Shown: positions 1-15,200, counted from the stretch's first letter. The stretch: 64,000 nucleotides of DNA from Atrina japonica (GCA_030159075.1 BROG01000367.1:310001-374000); one strand, 5' to 3'. Notes: a model not told the origin generated them from the sequence alone. A program made the numbers and translations.

Positions 1-1359
1 CATTATTGTTAAGTCAATATCTGCAAAGTTTGTGAATGAATTTGAAATCGGTATATAAACGAGCCTTTATCGTGTTCTTGAGGTAACATATAGTACGTTT
101 ATTTTTCTACAAATGGCTTTTTAACTGATTGACTTTTTGTATACAAAGATATATTAGATAGTTGTTAAGAATTATCTAAATCATTGTGAAAAGTGTAAAG
201 GTCAAAGGTGCCCAAGTAAACAAATAATTACTTCAACCATTTTTTTACTTCCACTTTAATTTACAAATTTTACCACATGAGCGCTTTAAGCCCCTTTGGG
301 CCTCTTGTATTTATACGCCCCTTTGTGACAGACGTATTATGATATACCATTGTCCAACCGTCCATGAACTAGTATGTTTGTCACATTCGGGGAAGTAATA
401 TTCATAAATATTTTTTTCTGGGCACACTAAATGCTTATTTACAGAAACTTCCATCATATATTTTAAAGTTCTATACCAATTAATAAGTTAATTACGTTAA
501 TTATCCTTTGATCCAAAACATTATAAAAATGCGGAGGACATTAAAATGTATAACATTGTTGGAAATTTTCTTGAATGAAAACGAGGTTGCCTGAGACCAA
601 AAAAGCTTTTTGATAACAGCCTAATCCGGATCCAGCACATAATGTACAAGTCTAAATTAATATTACATTAGGCTATGTTGGATTGATTAAACCTTGCTGA
701 AAATGAAATACATAGGTCGAAATTCTGCCTCAATTTTAAGTTACTTTTTTGGAGGGTAAAATTGGGCTTCTTCGTAGCAAGATGTGGTGACATTTTAAAA
801 GCAACATATCAATCTGTTAAACTAAGTATTTCTCTTCGTTTCCGTCTAAAATTTGGTCAGTTGCTTATTTTACCGATCATTTATTGATCCATCGGTATAA
901 GGTTGTGTCACAATATAATTGCATCTAGTTGAGACGTGAATTGCAGGTACCCACTTCCGTGTATATGTCGTCCTTACAACATTATATATTTGTATGAAAG
1001 TCTGCTAGGTTCGCTGATTGGCTGGAAGTAAAGCGGTCAAAGGATGTGACATTCCAAATAAGGAAAACCTTACTACTCTGAGATTGTCAACCAGTCAGAA
1101 ATCTGAACACCAGTAAGGTTTCACTTCTATGGAATGCCACACATGACACTTTGCCATATCTCGCAACGGAAGCAAATTTCATTTTTCCAATATATTGGAA
1201 TTTCGTTAATAACATTATTAATATGACATTTTAAAAATTGTTTTTGCTTATTTAAGGAATGGAGTAATTTAGAAACATTAACCCGAAATGTAACTGTAAA
1301 CTTCTTAATTTTTTTTACACAATGGTTTTGTCTTTACCGAATTGTTGGATTTTATGCGT
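1..1359. other. AT-rich intergenic, no gene seen
   Basis: No convincing open frame, RNA gene or clear repeat is visible here. The stretch is AT-rich and non-coding in appearance. Confidence 0.5.
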
Positions 1360-2045
1360 TGAAATTTGTCAAAGATTTAATATATCTGACATTAAATCAA
1401 TCTTGCTTTACGAACCCTTACAAACATGTTACACAATGTATGGTTCCATGAAGACCTTTCGATTCTTTGAATTTTGATTTTTGCCGTGTTGGAGTTAAAA
1501 TTTAATAACAATTTGACATGTTTGACTATAAGTAAAGTTTGCTTTCATGAATGCTTACGAAATATTTAGTGTTTTGTTTCCTGGAGATAATATACTTTTC
1601 GGTTCATACGATTTTTTACTTTTGCCATTATGGGACTTTATTTGTTACAATTTTATAAAAAAAAATTATGTTTGACATTAAATTAAGTTAACTTTCACGA
1701 ATCCTAACGAAATTTTATGCAATGTTTCATTCATTAAAGAACGGCTTCCTTTAGATTTTGACTATTCGGACTTTTGCTGTTACTAAGTTACGGGACTTTA
1801 TTTGGTAAAATATGATACAAATTTTACATGTCTGACACCAACACATGTTTGTTATTACAAATCATTACGAAAATGTTTGGTTGAATGAAGACTAGGCAGC
1901 TTTCATCTCTTACAATTTTGACTTCTGTTGTTATGAAGTGATGGAACTTTTTATATAAAAATTGAAAAAAAATTGACATGTCTGACAATAGATCAAGTTT
2001 GCAAGTACATGTAGTTCCTTTTACCTAGACTGATTAAGGAGTCCT
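1360..2045. repeat. Degenerate tandem repeat, unit about 135-160 bp
   Basis: About four to five diverged copies follow each other. Each contains a 'tctgacattaaatcaa'-like block, then 'cacgaatccttacgaaat', then a 'gattttgacttttgcc' block. Block starts lie near 1388, 1522, 1672, 1832 and 1981. Unit length drifts, so this is an old array. No coding function is seen. Confidence 0.6.
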
Positions 2046-2401
2046 GTTCCATACTTCAAATAAAGATCCCCCATGTCACAATTTATGGCTTGTGGACGGG
2101 CTCATGATAGTACGTCATTAGTGCAGCTGTTTATAATGCTGAGCGCTAGACGAAGGAACACTCACAACCTTTATGAACCCTTTCACCCCACAAAACATAA
2201 TGGACTGTTCTTACACAATAGAAAAGAGCACACCATTATGTTACTTGGTGGTGAAAGGACCATACCATTAAATTACTTAGTGGTGAACGGTTAAAGAATG
2301 TTTGGGTATGACTCGACACTTGTGTGGCGAATACTTTAACCGTCCGATCTTTGGAAAGTGATCATTCAAAAGACAATAAATGACGTGTTTGGTTGTATAT
2401 T

Positions 2402-2650
2402 CTATTTTTGTTTCGGCACTCTTATTACTTTCTGTTCGTGATATGGTGATCTTGTGAATTGTAGTTGAAGCATGGATGGTGCTACTGATCATTTGTAAGG
2501 AGCATAATGAGTAAAACAATGTCCTCGTTTTATTTTTGTTTCGGCACCCTTATTACTTTCTGTTCGTGATATGGTGATCTTGTGAATTGTAGTTGAAGCA
2601 TGGATGGTGCTACTGATCATTTGTAAGGAGCATAATGAGTAAAACAAAGT
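2402..2650. repeat. Two-copy tandem duplication, period 128 bp
   Basis: The block beginning near the 'tcggcac' at 2413 recurs almost unchanged from 2541, ending in 'gagcataatgagtaaaac' in both copies. The short minus-strand frames here are products of the duplication, not genes. Confidence 0.8.
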
Positions 2651-3437
2651 CCTTGGCACAATGCCCATCTTGTCCTTTAAACGCATTTAACATTTTAGCG
2701 CGGTAAAGGTCGTATCAATTACCAATGTCAATATGCATACTGCGACATATGTTCTACTATGTGTGTTGGAAATCCGAGAGAGTGTGTGTCATTTCTTTGA
2801 TCAATAATGACAAATATATGTAATGTTATAACAAAAGTTTATTTGAAATTCAGATATATATATTTACCACCATATGTGCTCAGATGTAGTATTAATAAAT
2901 TTTGAAGAGCCCCCCCAAATGAAAATATATTGTAATAATATGGTTTTTGTGTTGTGTTTATATTGGTGTTCGGTGTTTCTGACCACTATTTTGTGTAGAA
3001 ACCGTTAATAAACATGACGAAAACATCCAGTTCGTGGAAATTTTATTGAAAAAGTTAACCATCTCAGACCAAGCTTGGTGCCAATCTGTATGTAATTATA
3101 ATAGAGACACCTCTAAACATGAAAAATAGTATAGCGATAACATTGCTAGATAATAATTTTAAAATCTATATAACATCGTAAATGATTTATGGTATGTCTT
3201 CAAAATCATTTTGGATGAAATGGAAATTGATCATTTTGTTGCCTTGCCTATGTTCTTATAGCCTAAAATCTTTGTTAAAGTTCAGTAAGCTAAAGCCTTT
3301 TAACTCACTCAAGGATTAGAAAATAGTGAAATGATTACAGTACTGTAACATTGTTTTAGCATGGATATTTACTTGATTTTTCATATTTTCTGATATGTTT
3401 AGCGATGGAGAAAAAAGCTATAGGTTTTTGTTCTTTC

Positions 3438-3443
<6 letters not shown>

Positions 3444-3519
<76 letters not shown>
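3444..3519. repeat. (AT)n microsatellite
   Basis: Uninterrupted TA dinucleotide run of about 75 bp. The flanks 2651-3443 and 3520-3960 hold no gene that I can support. Confidence 0.95.
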
Positions 3520-3523
<4 letters not shown>

Positions 3524-3961
3524 TTATTCAATGATGCACAAAATATCTAAAAGCGAATTATAACAAATGCCCGTTGCTTCAGATAGAACCAAAACTTAAA
3601 AATAAGTTTTCAATTTGAAAATACATGACAAATTTTTATAAATGCATTAAATAAATTTTCAGTGACAAAATGCAATCTTACAGTATAGGTAACTAATTTT
3701 CAGTTACAAATACTAGGATTTTTTATGTTAAAGATCTCGATAACTGACATTTGCACTGTATGTAGGAATTACAAATTGCGCTCTTGGAATTTGACAAAAG
3801 TTGTATCAATAAATATGTATGGACATTTCCTCATCTATGAGATTATAGGTGTGTTTTTTAGTCCTTTTAAAATACAAAACAAGCGAGGCCATTATTTGTC
3901 TTCATTATACAATCTATATGCATTCTGATTTTTTTTTACTCTGAGACATGATGTCAGACCT

Positions 3962-4052
3962 TTAACTCATCAATCCCTAAAAAACAATAGACTCTTCTGT
4001 AAATCAATTATTTAAGCCAGTCCAAATGTGTCTTTAGGGGTGAATGAGTTAA
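3962..4052. mobile_element. Short MITE-like element
   Basis: About 91 bp beginning 'ttaactcatcaatccct' and ending 'aggggtgaatgagttaa', so the ends are inverted repeats. A sister copy lies at 5388-5478, and looser relatives occur near 2170, 8340, 15100 and 26930. All carry a central 'ccagtccaaatg'-like block or its complement. It has no coding capacity. Confidence 0.55.
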
Positions 4053-5387
4053 CAAATTTAAAAAATTGATCACGTGATGGTCAAAACAAATACAATCACA
4101 TCTATTCTTGCAATCAATTACGTCACATGATTACAGATTTGTTATACATTGCATGACACACCCTCTTAAAGCAATACAATATAAGCAAGCAGTAAAAGGT
4201 ATAATGAAGCAAAGAAACAATAAAAATGCTGTTAGAAAATAACCGATAATGCTGTTTCAAGGCGTACGTGATTTGTAAGTCTAATGGCACACGATTCTTC
4301 ACGGATTTTTTTAAATAGAGATGCTTATAAATATGGTGTAAGTCTGTTGACTCGAATTACACTAATATTTTTCCATTCCTAAAATGTGCGTAATTGTCAA
4401 TTTCATGGCCTTCCCTAAAAATAGATAAAAACATATTGCATAGAAAAATTAATGAAATACAGATAAAATACAGAGACTTACCAAAAGTATACAGACACTA
4501 ATACTAATTTTACTATATATTTCATATAAAACCACATTTTACCCCAAAAAATATTGCGAAGCCATTTCAATAGAATTTTGACTACTGACTTCACAATGTT
4601 TTTGAAAAAAAATGTGCTCGTATATGAAATAAATAGCAAAATATACGTGACTGTATATAATAGATATTAACTGTTTATGACCTACTGGTGAAATGAATCC
4701 TTCTACTAAAACAATTACAGAACTGATAATGATATTAATGGTTTTCATTTTTTATTTTTGACAATAATTAATTCATAGATTTTCCACACTCTTTTAGGAA
4801 TTGGGCCTGAACCTTTTAAATTAGGAAATCTAAAAAAAACACAAAAGTGTTTGAAAGTATACTTATATAAAATCCTTAGTCATTTGTCTTCATTTGGGAA
4901 GTTTTGACTATATATTTGGGGAAATGCATAACACTGTATTCTGCATTGAAAATGTGGCACTTTTTGCACCCGACCTCTTACCTCTTTGATAAGGTGAAAA
5001 ATCTTCAAATTACAATGACAAAACAAACAAACAAAAAACAAAAACAAAAACAAAAACAGAACAAAAACAAAACAAAAACACACAAACAATCATAAAATGA
5101 TGTAGACTCAACATCTAAACACTCAATGTATTATTAGCATACATAATAACGAGTTACATAAACTAAAATTATTATACTTAAAATTTATTTATTGACATAG
5201 ATGATGAATCTAAAATAATGTGGTAGATTGTAAATAACCAGAGCTCTATACTGATCCCTCAGGAGTAGCCTTAACCAATAATTATTTGGTTTGGGACAAA
5301 AACACAGGACAACCCCCAAAAATTTCATATGGTCATACCTAACAATATTTTTTCTCTTTTGATGCAGTTTTCAACAAAAGAATTAGC

Positions 5388-5478
5388 TTAACTTATCTAC
5401 CCCTGAGAAATAATGGACTATTCTTTAAATCAATGACTAAATCCAGTCCAAATGTACTTTTAGGGATGAATGAGTTAA
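5388..5478. mobile_element. Short MITE-like element, second copy
   Basis: Same structure as the copy at 3962-4052: inverted 'ttaact...agttaa' ends and the internal 'atccagtccaaatgta' block. It lies just downstream of the galectin stop codon on the minus strand, in the likely 3' flank. Confidence 0.55.
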
Positions 5479-5591
5479 CAAAACACATTCTACTTCAATG
5501 ACAATAAACCACTTAAACACTGAAAACTTTTGAATTGTGAACACTTAGGAGTGATGATAATTATCAACATCATTGTCAGCTGATATACTTA

Positions 5592-5844
5592 CTACAAAAA
5601 CTCTGGCTCAAAGAAGTCGGCATTTCCTGTCAGCTGTAAATGACAAACGCTGTCAAGTGGCAACCGATGTCCATAGTTCACATAGTGGTTTCCGTTGACG
5701 TAAGTCTGAAAGTAATGATATCATATGATATTAATAACAATTTTCATATACCATAACTTACAAGGTCTAATAATAACGGTATGTATATGGGCAATGAATT
5801 CCCTATGGAATATATCAGCCACTGAGTATCTCAGATTATAGCAG

Positions 5845-5894
<50 letters not shown>

Positions 5895-6255
5895 TGTACA
5901 GTTTCATTTCACCAGGAGAAAATTTCACATATTTTCTGAATGGAACTGGTTACGAATTGTCTTCATAAGTGTAAGGTATTTTATTCTAGGGTATTTAATT
6001 TCACTGAATTTTCTTTGACCGCAAATACAGCAAAATTAAATCCCCCTCGAATAAAAGCAACTATACAGTACATGGAAATATTCGTTCCATTTAATTTTTT
6101 GCCATATTTGCTCTTAAATGAATGGGCAAATTAAAAATGAAAACAAAATTTTGAGGCTTAATAACTGAAGCATAGGTCAAACTCAAACAGGTTGAAAATA
6201 TTTTCTGTTGTAAAAGGGCGAAAATAGCTAGGGGTGATAACTTCCAGGTATACAG

Positions 6256-6290
<35 letters not shown>

Positions 6291-9200
6291 GTATATATAT
6301 ATGTATATATATATACACACACATGTATATATTATAATAGGTTGTGTGATTCATTAAAAAGAGAAATAAAAAGGTTCGAGATGCTACTTCTTTTCTACAA
6401 AATAAATATATTTAATAATGAAAAAACTTGTATTTAACTGCATGATATTATCACACACACACACACACACGCACATACACAGACACACACATATGCACAC
6501 ACACACTGCAATTGAAACACAATTCTGGGTATAAAATCATTAAGATTCTTACGACAAATTTGTCTGGTTGAATGTTGATGGCAACTTCAAAAGTGTCCTT
6601 CTTTTCGAACGGGAAGCTTGGCTGATCTCTCTCTTCTTCACCCCAGTTACCGTCAGTCATTGTATTACGGACGGTACATTCCTCCGTCAATCTTGGATTA
6701 AAGTGAAGAGCAATATTGCTATCATCATCATCACCACAGCGAAGATTTACGGCAAATCTGGAAAAGTCGTACATACTCTTGTGAGAAAGGAAATCAACAT
6801 ATATAATATCAACTGAAAACTGTGGGAAGAATTAAAATAAGATAAAATATCGCAAAACTGGAAGAAACAATAAAACTATAAATAGGATATGAAAGTTTGC
6901 CTTATCGTTTGGTTTATATATCAACAGGAATTGTTCCAAATATTATTTAGAAGTATGTCATTGACAAGTGCTTATAAGGAGAATGTTAATTAACAAAATA
7001 AAATCTTCATACGACATATAACAAAATTACACATCTTAAAAAGTAAACAACAAAACAAAAACCCTACCCCTCAGAACCTTTCTTTGCAATTCCGTGTACC
7101 ACAATCCAGCCAAACTCTCTCAATCCACCTGGTAGTCGCTCCCATGCTGGTTTTTCCTGTTTATATAAAAAACAAGCATTATAATGTGTATTAATTATTT
7201 TATGTTTCTGTCTTTTGAACTTAATTGTTATTGATTTATTTTTATAAATGACAAATAAACTGCGAAGAATGAATGCCGCACAACTTTTACAAATATCATA
7301 ATTGACTTACAGCTGATTACTGTTATATAGATTCGTAAACTTCAAAACGTTAAACAAAATAATAAAACTTTTTAATGAACAACTATAGAATACATGTACA
7401 TCAATTTGTTTGATTGGCAGGGACTTTCAAAGTTTCCAAACATAGCCATCAAGGACCATGGTAACATTCAAATGACAAATTACAACAAATTTTTATTTGA
7501 AATTTTCTTAGACAGAGGCTAATATATACGTTAAAATGTCCTTGTGAATGTTTTTCTTTAATTTTTTCTCAAACACTGGGGATCAATCTTGTGACTTTGC
7601 AGACCTATACTTCCCAAAAATATAAAAGGTGCAGGAAAAGGTTGAAAAACATGATGTAATGTTGATACAGTATTGGATAAATATTACTTGGCCTAGTAGG
7701 AAAACGGACAAATAATGGCGTACAATCTTCTGAGACATGAAATAGTTTCATATAATATTTGACTTACGAGTTTTCGCTGCAGTTTAACTTGGTAGACATA
7801 GGCATCGCCTCTGACATTCACTCCCTTGATGTCTTCAACATTTCCACGGGCATTATATTTCCCAACTTTCTTTCCATTTACATATATCTACAGGAGAGCA
7901 GGAAATTGATAGTCAATTTGATAAAATGACAGAATGACATTTAATATTTATTTAATAAAATAGAGCAATTACAGATACGGGTATGTGAATATAGTTTACA
8001 TTTTATTTTAAATCAATCAACAGAATGGAGTGAACAAAGATATTCTACCTTGAATTTATTTCTTTTTGTAACAACTTTGACCTCAAACGGCTCCCTGTTA
8101 GCAAAAACAGAGGGCAAATCTTCTTTATCTTCTTCTCCCCAGTTACCTCCCATGCATGTGTTCATAATAACTTCTCCCTGTCCTACACGTGGGTTGAAAT
8201 GGAATGCGATATCGTCATCAGCACTGTAGCCATTCATGAAGTTGATTGAAAACCTGAAGGATAAAGATGAACAATACATATAATTGATTGAAAATCTGAT
8301 TAGAATAATAAAATTATATTATATCTTACAGAAAGATAGGTTTAATCCCTTCAACCCTACAGAACATAATAGACTGGTCTAGACAATAGGACAAAGCATT
8401 CTATGAAATATTTAGGAGTGATAAGATAAATGTCTTTTCCATCACATACTGCTGTTGTTCGTACCTTTAAATATTTTTTTTTTACATATTTATTTTGCCA
8501 AAATATCACAGCAAAACAAAGTCAGAGATTATCACAGACTAAGGGAAAAGTGAAGAAGATGGACAGATTTAAGAATAGACAATGCTATAGATAGACACAG
8601 ATAACTAATCGAGGTAGAAAGCATGAGAGAAAAAAAAACAATCACCAAGAAAGACAGACTACAATAAAGACACAGATAGAAAGTAAGAAATACAGATAGC
8701 AAAAGACGGGTGGCAGGACAAACAGAAAATCACAGAGATATATACAACAAGATAGATATACAGCAAGACTCACATGACTAACGGACAGACAGATAGCAAC
8801 TAAAGCATGGACTTATTAAAGTCAAATTGAAGAAGTACCAATCAATAATCAAAACGCAAGTCCATTATAACACAAAAAATTAGATGTGCAAATGGTCTTA
8901 ACATGAAGAACAATTACGAATCCCAAATGGGATAAGACCAGGTGTCTGGTATGCCAAACCCATCGCAAATGTTAAATGGAAACCGTTCTAGTTCGCAACA
9001 CCATTTTTATAAGATTTATTGCAGGGAACTTACGAAACTAAACTTAGACTATTTTTTTCAGATGAGGTAATTGAATTGTGAGATATAATTAATTATCCAC
9101 AATTAACGATCAACTTACGTATCACCATCTGGTTTCATGAAACCCCTGAAGACCATGACATCACCTTTTTCTAATCCAGAGGGAATTATCTTGACAAAGT

Positions 9201-12200
9201 CATCATCCTGAATAAAAATATTAAACTCCATTTTTATCCATGCTCGTAAAGTATCAAAACTTAAACGAAATACAAAATATTATTTGCAATAAAAGAGATC
9301 AATAATAATGAATAAACATTTCAAAAGTTGAAAATAAAAGTGGTTTCTAATACACATTTATTGACAAAACTTACAGTTTTAAGGAAAGGGACAATTTCAT
9401 ATATACATGTGCATAAAACAAAAGCAGTGTGATTTTCATGTTGTCAAATAAAAATTATCTATGATTTAAAAAGAGTAAAGCATTACTGGTAGCTAAATAA
9501 CTCTTCAACCCCTGTGGTCAAATTTAGACTCACCCTTATCAATGAATAGCATGATCTACTGTCATAATTTAGGTATGCACAAGTTGATATTGCATGTTAA
9601 TTTATTTGAGAATATAGTTCTCATTCAAGCACTCCAAAATTTGTTCAGTAGAATTTACCATTCTTTCAAATGGATGAGTCCAAATTTGGCTACAGGTGTC
9701 GATAAGTTAATACAGGCATACAGTAATGGGAGATAACTAAAGTAATTATCTATGATAGATGATAACTTTGCTACAGGGATCAATAAGTTAATACAGTCAT
9801 ACAGTAATGGGTGATAACTAAAGTAATCATCTGTAATGGATAACTTTGCTACAGGAATTGGTAAGTTAATACAGGCACACAGTAATGGGTGATAACTAAA
9901 GTAATTATCTATTATTGATGATAACTTTGCTACAGGAATTGATAAGTTAATACAGGCACACAGTAATGGGTGATAACTAAAGTAATTATCTATTATAGAT
10001 GATAACTTTGATACAGGGATCAATAAGTTAATACAGGCATACAGTAATGGGTGATAACTAAAGTAATTATCTATTATAGATGATAACTTTGATACAGGGA
10101 TCAATAAGTTAATACAGGCACACAGTAATGGGTGATAACTAAAGTAATTATCTATTATAGATGATAACTTTGATACAGGGATCAATAAGTTAATACAGGC
10201 ACACAGTAATGGGTGATAACTAAAGTAATTATCTATTATAGATGATAACTTTGATACAGGGATCAATAAGTTAATACAGGCATACAGTAATGGGTGATAA
10301 CTAAAGTAATTATCTATTATTGAGTGATAACTAAAGTAATTATCTATTATAGATGATAACTTTGATACAGGGATCAATAAGTTAATACAGGCATACAGTA
10401 ATGGGTGATAACTAAAGTAATTATCTATTATAGATGATAACTTTGATACAGGGATCAATAAGTTAATACAGGCATACAGTAATGGGTGATAACTAAAGTA
10501 ATTATCTATTATTGATGATAACTTTGCTACAGGGATCAATAAGTTAATACAGGCATACAGTAATGGGTGATAACTAAAGTAATTATCTATTATAGATGAT
10601 AACTTTGATACAGGGATCAATAAGTTAATACAGGCATACAGTAATGGGTGATAACTAAAGTAATTATCTATTATAGATGATAACTTTGATACAGGGATCA
10701 ATAAGTTAATACAGGCATACAGTAATGGGTGATAACTAAAGCAATCATCTGTTACAGATGATAACTTTGCTATTGGTATTGATAAGTTAATACAGACATA
10801 CAGTAGTGGGTGATAACTTAAGTAATTATCTGTTATAGATGATAATTTTGTTAAGGACATCTTTGTACAAACGGCCATTTTATTTTAGCCAACTCACTAG
10901 TGGTTCCATGTATTCTACGTCTTTGATGTCCATGTTGCCTTGAATATGGAAATGTGAGACATCCTCAAGGCCCTGGCGATGGTTAAACTCAGAAAAGTAT
11001 TTATCGTTGACATAAACCTTTAAAAAGAAAAGTAAGAACTTAGAAAAAGTACAATACATTCCATCATTTTTTCATTGTAAAAATATCTCATACCCCAATC
11101 TTCAATAAAAGGCTGCAGATTTACTAATTTTCCAAAATCAAATTTTGTAGTAGTACATTAGTGAGCTACGGGGCAAAAGGTAAAACTTAGAGTAAATTAC
11201 TTTCAAAGAATTCTTATTCTTGAATTCCTGATTCAACGTAGCTAGGACCCAAAAATACCAATTTTAATACAAAAACATAATAATGACATATGACTCAGAC
11301 CAGGAAATACCAATTTGACTTACACGATGATTATACCAAAAATATATATACTTTTCAAATTACCAAATAATTCTACCAAAATAATAAGAAATCATTTTTT
11401 ACAAAATTGTATGGAAAACCACATTTAACTATCTAATAAACTTACATGATATTTGTCCTCACCCGCCACAAACAAGGCATCAAAATACTGGTTGGGTTGG
11501 AATGGAAATTCTGCATCATAGTCTCTCTCTTCCTCTCCCCATCCACCTAGATTTGCATTTCTAACAACAACGCCCTCGTTTGGTCTGGGGTTGAAGTGGA
11601 AGGCACAAGTTTCATTTTCACAATCACAGGCAAAATTGATGCTGAACCTTTATACAAAAGTAAGAAAAAATGTAGAATCGGGCCGCTACATAGTCAAGTT
11701 TTGGGTCGTACATGAACAATGTTAATTACTAAAAGATTATTCAATACATGAATTAATCAAATCTTGTAATTCGTCAAGAATGGTAAAGAAGTTATCAATC
11801 AAATCATATTCTGTACGAACTGTTAGTTTTGTCTTTCATGATGATCCAAAAAAGCAGGTCGGACTTCTGTTATAGTGTCATTATCGGTCATACTTTTTAT
11901 ACCAATAGGAGCATTCGATTAAACATTTAATTGTGAAACGGTTCGTACCCCTGACAAATAAAACATCAAGAGTGTGAGTCTAACAGGAAGTAGGCTATGA
12001 CAATCAAATCCCAGACCAGGAGTATTTATCAAAATGACATCACCATGTTTGCACTTCTACTTAGAATATTAAATGACAAAATCTATCCAATTCTTGGTCA
12101 TAAACTTTGTATTATTAGGGTCATGAACTTTGTATTTATCTATTATTTCGAATTAGCTTTATCACTGTATTAGCGTTTCTTTCACATATTTCCTCATTGT

Positions 12201-15200
12201 GAAATGGATTAATTCTTGGTGTAACTGCAATAAGAGACATACCCGTTTCTCCAATATGTTATCACTATTACTGCATAGTCAGTGACATATACGGACATAT
12301 ATGCTAGTAAGCTGAAACCTACACATAGGTCTGGTGAAAATTTATTTGACAAAAATACTAGATAATTGTGGAACCTAATATGTAAATAATCAGGCAGATA
12401 ACATTTGAAACTCCAAATTAATCGTCCTGCTTCATCTTGGTCTACCCGTACTCAGACCAGCGATGTATTGCAGCTCAGATACAGGTATGTTCTTTTGAAT
12501 CCCTGTCAGTATTCCAAGAGCAGAACAAAAAGTTGAAAGAATCTGAATATTCGTCATATATGTTTTGTCCCTATCTATACAAGACGTAATCTACAGATTT
12601 CACTGTATTCCTCCGCACCTTCTTTACCCAAAGAAATGCTATAAAGCAACTCTGAAGAGAGAATTGTTATAGCGTTTTTAACAGACTGCAATGGATCACT
12701 TCAGGTCACCTGTTTTGATCTAAAGAAAGAACATGATGACAATTCATCGATTACATAGATAAATACATATCTGTTAACATACCCATCATTGTCTTGTGAT
12801 GCCCCTCTAACTCTTACAGCTTTACCAGCACGCATACGTCCAGGAATTTCTGTACGGTAAGGCAAAGACTACAGCAAAGAAAAAAAAAAATAAAAATAAA
12901 CAAGGAACTGTTGATTCATTTTGATATTTATCAATTAGATATGTCTGCTTTTGATGTAAGTGATTCTAATATTTGAAAAATTGTTCCTTTAGATATGTTT
13001 CACCAACCTGTGCAAAAAAGGAAACAAAACAAAAATGCAAACAAACACCCCCACCCCCCCAAAAAAAACCCAAAAAAAACAAAAACAAACATAAAATTAA
13101 AAGAAAATTATGATTTGAAGCACTGACATGTTTAATTGACTCACATATCTATCTTGGAAGGAAATATCATAAAATTCAGCTCCCTCCGTCAAATGTAGAA
13201 AATGTACATTGCCCATGTCAAGTCGATGATTGAAGTTGACGTAGGGTTTCCCATTAACATATGTTCTGTAGCCCTCATCTCCGACCTCAATACGCAGAAG
13301 GAATGATCTGTTATTGTCGAATGGGAAATGGGGTTGATCTGTTTCTTCTGGACCCCAATTGCCCTGGAAACTGTTCCTAACACAGACATCGGTGCTTGGA
13401 CGAGGATTAAAATGGAGGGCGATTTCCCCATCACCTGGATTCTCTGTCTCTTGCAAGTTTATAGCAAAACTGTAAATTTAAGAACATAATCGTTATATTT
13501 TGTACTTCACTTTTTTTTATTTCCTTGATTTGTTTTTATATCTCGTAAGAAAAAAATTAATGCATCGCTGGCAATATTGTTGTTGTTGTTGTTAGTGGTG
13601 ATGGCATGTGCTTGTGCGTATGAATCATGTCTGTTAACTGGTTTAATGTTTATTTTGCGTGTAATACTCTTAGTCTAATAGACCCTTTCATGATAACTGT
13701 GGTCCTGTAACTTTGAGGGAATAAATGATACATATTCCCGGAAAATGACGTCAAAAAACAATCAGTTACTATAACGACGTCTATATTTTTGCCGGTATAT
13801 GCATCATTTATTCCCTGAAAGTTGCAGGACCGCAGTTATCGTGAAAGGGTCTATACAATTTTAAACTGTATGACATATCAATGAAGAGATATGGTTGTAT
13901 TTACCCAAAAAAAAAGAAAAAAAAAAAAAAAAAAACTATAGTCCTTTATTCAACAAAATGAATACTCAAAACTGAGCATCAAATGTTACATCATCTAAGC
14001 AAGCTTGGAATTCTTTTTTTTATTATTTTGTTTGAGTCTATTTCCATATTTCATTTGTCAGTTGTCACTTTCGGTTGATAAACTTGATAATGCATCGCAA
14101 GAAACATCTGTGGTTCATATCCGCTGAGACAATCAGTGTACATTTGCTTCATACACAAATAAACACTCCCAATATACATGTACAGAATCGTTTTCAAAGT
14201 CCATACAAACAACAACAACAACAACAACAAAAACAACAGAAACTAGGTGAATTGGTAAACAATTGTACATTACCCATAGCAAGGATGTGTTTCACAATTA
14301 CTTCAGCCTAATTCTAATGCATCTAGCTATTGTTTTCAATTGTTGTTTCTAACGTTTCAGGCATGGACCAGTGAAAAATGGCGGAAAAGAAATCGAGATT
14401 CATAGAGAAGCTCTTTGTTGTTTTTTACTTACGTTTCTGTGCCAGAGGTTACACGGCCTCTAAGAATCACCTGTTTCCCTACATGTAAACCGTTTGGGAT
14501 GTAGTAGGAGATGGGTTGGTGCTGTAAATACATAGAAATGATTCATAAATAATCACTGATAAAATAGAAAACTTAAGGATATAAAATGCACAATAAATGA
14601 ATGAGTTATGCAATATTTTATTTTGAAATTTACCGTCAATTTACGGTGGCCAGTACAGTAAAACCTCGTTTTACTGCCAGCATTCAACCCAAATTTGGTA
14701 TTACAAAGGGGGATGGCGATATTTGAGGGAAATTTTAAATGAAATTGTAGGGAAAATTGGAAAAGTGAACTTTTACTGTGTAGTGATAGCACGAAATATT
14801 ATCAATGACCATAGAAATACTAAACATTGTATATTTCTCTCAAAATCTGAACGCCAGGTTTCCTTTTTATTTGAGAAATAATTTTACACATTGTTTGTTT
14901 GTTTATTATTGTTTAACGCCACTTTCAACAATATTTCACAAAAGAAAGATGTTATGAAATTACTGCATCGTGATTATTTCTCCGCTTTGTATATTAATTG
15001 ATGCAGCATATGAATTGCCGCTAGAAGCCTTTTTTTTTTTCTTTTTTTTTTTTTGCCTCTAGATGCCGTTCAAGAAATTCTTCCGGTTTTCACGCTATTA
15101 ACCTTTAATTCTTGCACCTAAAGATAGGCTACATTTGGACTGGCTTTTAAATAATTGATTTAAGAAGAGTTCATTCTTTCTCAAGAGTCATAATGGTTTA

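Noticed and set aside
6091..6437. Tyrosine/isoleucine-rich ORFs on both strands
   Set aside because: They are translations of TA/TG microsatellites in a galectin intron.
9655..10878. A 407-codon open frame on the minus strand as a repeat-protein gene
   Set aside because: It is entirely the 81-bp satellite (27 codons per unit). It lies in a galectin intron, and openness follows from the unit length.
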